From the NCBI GenBank assembly GCA_035304285.1, contig DATGQI010000081.1, positions 1 through 34,935 on the forward strand: 34,935 bases of DNA. Direction: 5' to 3'. Positions 33,790-34,935 of this stretch are shown here, one piece after another. A program made the position numbers and the translations under genes. Origin of the DNA: IDS-8 sp035304285 (GTDB taxonomy: Bacteria; Pseudomonadota; Gammaproteobacteria; Steroidobacterales; Woeseiaceae). The notes under the pieces are model-generated. The model was not told where the DNA came from and made no database searches. It saw only the letters and a program-made list of their open reading frames with translations. Numbering within the stretch: the first letter of the stretch is position 1; every line of letters begins with the position of its first letter.

Positions 33790-34577
33790 GCAAATCGCGG
33801 TTCGTGGCTGGTCTCCGGCCCGTGGAGGAGCTGCTGGTGAACCGGTCTTCCGAAATCCGCAGGATTTTCGCGGAGTACCGGACGCCCAATCCACGCGTCG
33901 AAGCCGTCATCGCCCGGGCAGGGGAGCAGGGTATCGAGATACAGCCGGCCAACCGGGCCAGGCTGCAGCAAATCAGCGGCGAGGTCCGGCACCAGGGAAT
34001 CGTCGCGGAGATCCGCCGCACATCCACCCTTGACGAAAGCGCCTTGCGCACGCTGGTAGAGGAGCGTTTGTCGGCTCGACCCATGCAGTCGTCCGGGGCG
34101 GCAGAGATGCCACTCCTGCTGCTGGTGCTCGACGGCATCCAGGACCCGCACAACCTGGGCGCGGTCCTCCGCACGGCGGACGCGGCCGGCGTCGATGCCG
34201 TCGTCGTTCCCCGGCACGGCGCCGCGGGCCTGAATCCTACCGTCAGCAAGGTTGCCGCCGGCGCCGCCGAAAGGGTTCCCTTCGCCACGGTGCCCAACAT
34301 CGGCAAGGTGCTCACGTGGCTCTCCGACTACGGCGTCACCATCATCGGCACCAGCGACAAAGCCGACAACACCATCTATGACACCGATCTTGCCAGGCCA
34401 CTCGCACTGGTCATGGGCCGCGAGCACTCCGGCCTGCGCAAGAACGTCGCGGAACGCTGCGACACCCTGGTCAGCCTGCCAATGCAGGGTACAGTGTCCA
34501 GCCTCAACGTCTCCGTAGCCACTGGCATCTGCCTGTACGAAGTCTTGCGCCAACGACGCGGTTCCCCCAACGACTAG
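33786..34577 (+). CDS. rlmB: 23S rRNA (guanosine-2'-O)-methyltransferase RlmB
   Basis: RlmB methylates the 2'-O of G2251 in the peptidyl-transferase loop of 23S rRNA. The 263-aa SPOUT-family protein has an N-terminal SpoU substrate-binding domain (RFVAGLRPVEELL), then the trefoil-knot motifs: LVLDGIQDPHNLGAVLRTADAAG (motif 1, shown in part), VMGREHSGLRKN (motif 2, from 209) and SLNVSVATGICLYE (motif 3). Its start overlaps the rnr stop (ATGA), the usual rnr-rlmB pair. The stop codon's last base begins a long palindrome. Confidence 0.96.
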   Translation: MSKSRFVAGLRPVEELLVNRSSEIRRIFAEYRTPNPRVEAVIARAGEQGIEIQPANRARLQQISGEVRHQGIVAEIRRTSTLDESALRTLVEERLSARPMQSSGAAEMPLLLLVLDGIQDPHNLGAVLRTADAAGVDAVVVPRHGAAGLNPTVSKVAAGAAERVPFATVPNIGKVLTWLSDYGVTIIGTSDKADNTIYDTDLARPLALVMGREHSGLRKNVAERCDTLVSLPMQGTVSSLNVSVATGICLYEVLRQRRGSPND

Positions 34578-34759
34578 CAGCATCCATGAACGCTGCACCG
34601 TTACAGAGCGGAGCGCCGGCTGGGGGGAGGGTTTGTCAGGACTGTCGCAAACAGGGATGTTTGCGCAGAGCCCCCATGGATGGGTTCACGGCGTTCCTGA
34701 CAAACCCTCCCCCCAGCCGGCGTTCCGCTTGGCACGCCGCCAACGTTCATGGATGCTGC
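34577..34759. repeat. 183-bp nested palindromic element after rlmB
   Basis: Outer arms 34577-34592 and 34744-34759 are 16-nt perfect inverted copies. Inside, 34607-34641 and 34695-34729 are 35-nt inverted copies with one mismatch (a G-U pair in RNA). The core holds an 8-bp hairpin (CGCAAACA/TGTTTGCG, 34646-34665) with a GGGA tetraloop and a 4-bp CCCA/TGGG hairpin (34673-34684). The folded RNA or DNA would be a long branched stem. It may be a repetitive (REP/MITE-like) element or a very strong transcript 3' structure; no transposase or clear target duplication is visible. Confidence 0.75.
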
Positions 34760-34935
34760 GGGTTAGCACGACCCGAACGAGCGAACCTGATCAACTTGCA
34801 GAACCCCCCGTGCTTCGCTAGGATGCGCGTCCCTCCGCCCGCGGCGGACGGGCCCGATCATCCTCGCCGGCACCGGCGACACAAAATCAGGCGCTTGACC
34901 CTCTTGCCTCACCGGGATGGCCGGGAGGCTTTAAT
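34760..34935 (+). other. Intergenic tail of the window, possible leader of the next gene
   Basis: No gene is supported here. There is a small perfect hairpin TCCGCC-CGC-GGCGGA (34834-34848) and a second, CGCCGG-CA-CCGGCG (34865-34878), and TTGACC at 34895-34900 could be a -35 element, but no fitting -10 is present before the window ends at an AT-rich TTTAAT. In related genomes rpsF often lies downstream of rlmB, but that is not visible here. Confidence 0.3.

Noticed and set aside
1..34935. CRISPR array, insertion sequence or prophage
   Set aside because: No regularly spaced direct repeats, transposase, integrase or phage structural genes were seen.

Overview
The window is a high-GC gammaproteobacterial chromosome segment. 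Its two ends are conserved housekeeping blocks in the order known from Gammaproteobacteria: amiB (3' end)-mutL-miaA-hfq-hflX-hflK-hflC-DUF2065-purA on the left, and tRNA-Leu(CAG) next to rnr-rlmB on the right. MutL carries an endonuclease-type motif rather than the E. coli form, pointing to a MutH-less lineage such as the environmental/marine Woeseia-, Steroidobacter- or Chromatiales-like groups. The exact taxon cannot be fixed from this sequence.

Left block (1-8635): cell-wall amidase tail, mismatch repair, tRNA modification, the RNA chaperone Hfq, a ribosome-associated GTPase, the HflKC membrane complex and purine synthesis. Next come a convergent gene for a large secreted choice-of-anchor B / Calx-beta protein with a Gly-rich membrane-anchor tail (8604-11339), a patatin-like protein, a DUF2799 lipoprotein and a small Cys-rich membrane-anchored protein of unknown role.

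Central accessory island (about 13842-25167): a six-gene rightward operon (processive-type GT2, GT2, GT4, amylo-alpha-1,6-glucosidase-like enzyme, GH1 beta-glucosidase, Cu+-type P1B ATPase) whose genes abut or overlap by a few bases from the second GT on. It faces a three-gene leftward group (CBS-pair protein, Cys-rich four-helix copper-binding protein, DUF411 protein). Both sets start from near-perfect sigma-54 (-24/-12) promoters, one 15/16 and one 16/16 to TGGCACG-N4-TTGCA. Upstream of both are related TGTAAG/CTTACA-type half-sites that may be enhancer sites for one activator. This suggests a single RpoN regulon joining glucan synthesis/turnover to copper handling. Two tiny ORFs with strong Shine-Dalgarno sequences end exactly on the start codons of the first two glycosyltransferases.

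Right accessory part (25491-31287): a TorF/Gcw_chp-type porin; a leftward ECF sigma / zinc-finger anti-sigma / S8 protease operon in which the protease seems to lack the usual oxyanion Asn; and, divergent from it, a lipoprotein with two c-heme-like motifs (CX4CH and CXXCH) followed by a protein with a CXXCH motif fused to a predicted outer-membrane beta-barrel. The last pair looks like an outer-membrane electron-transfer module. The window ends with a 183-bp nested palindrome directly after rlmB.
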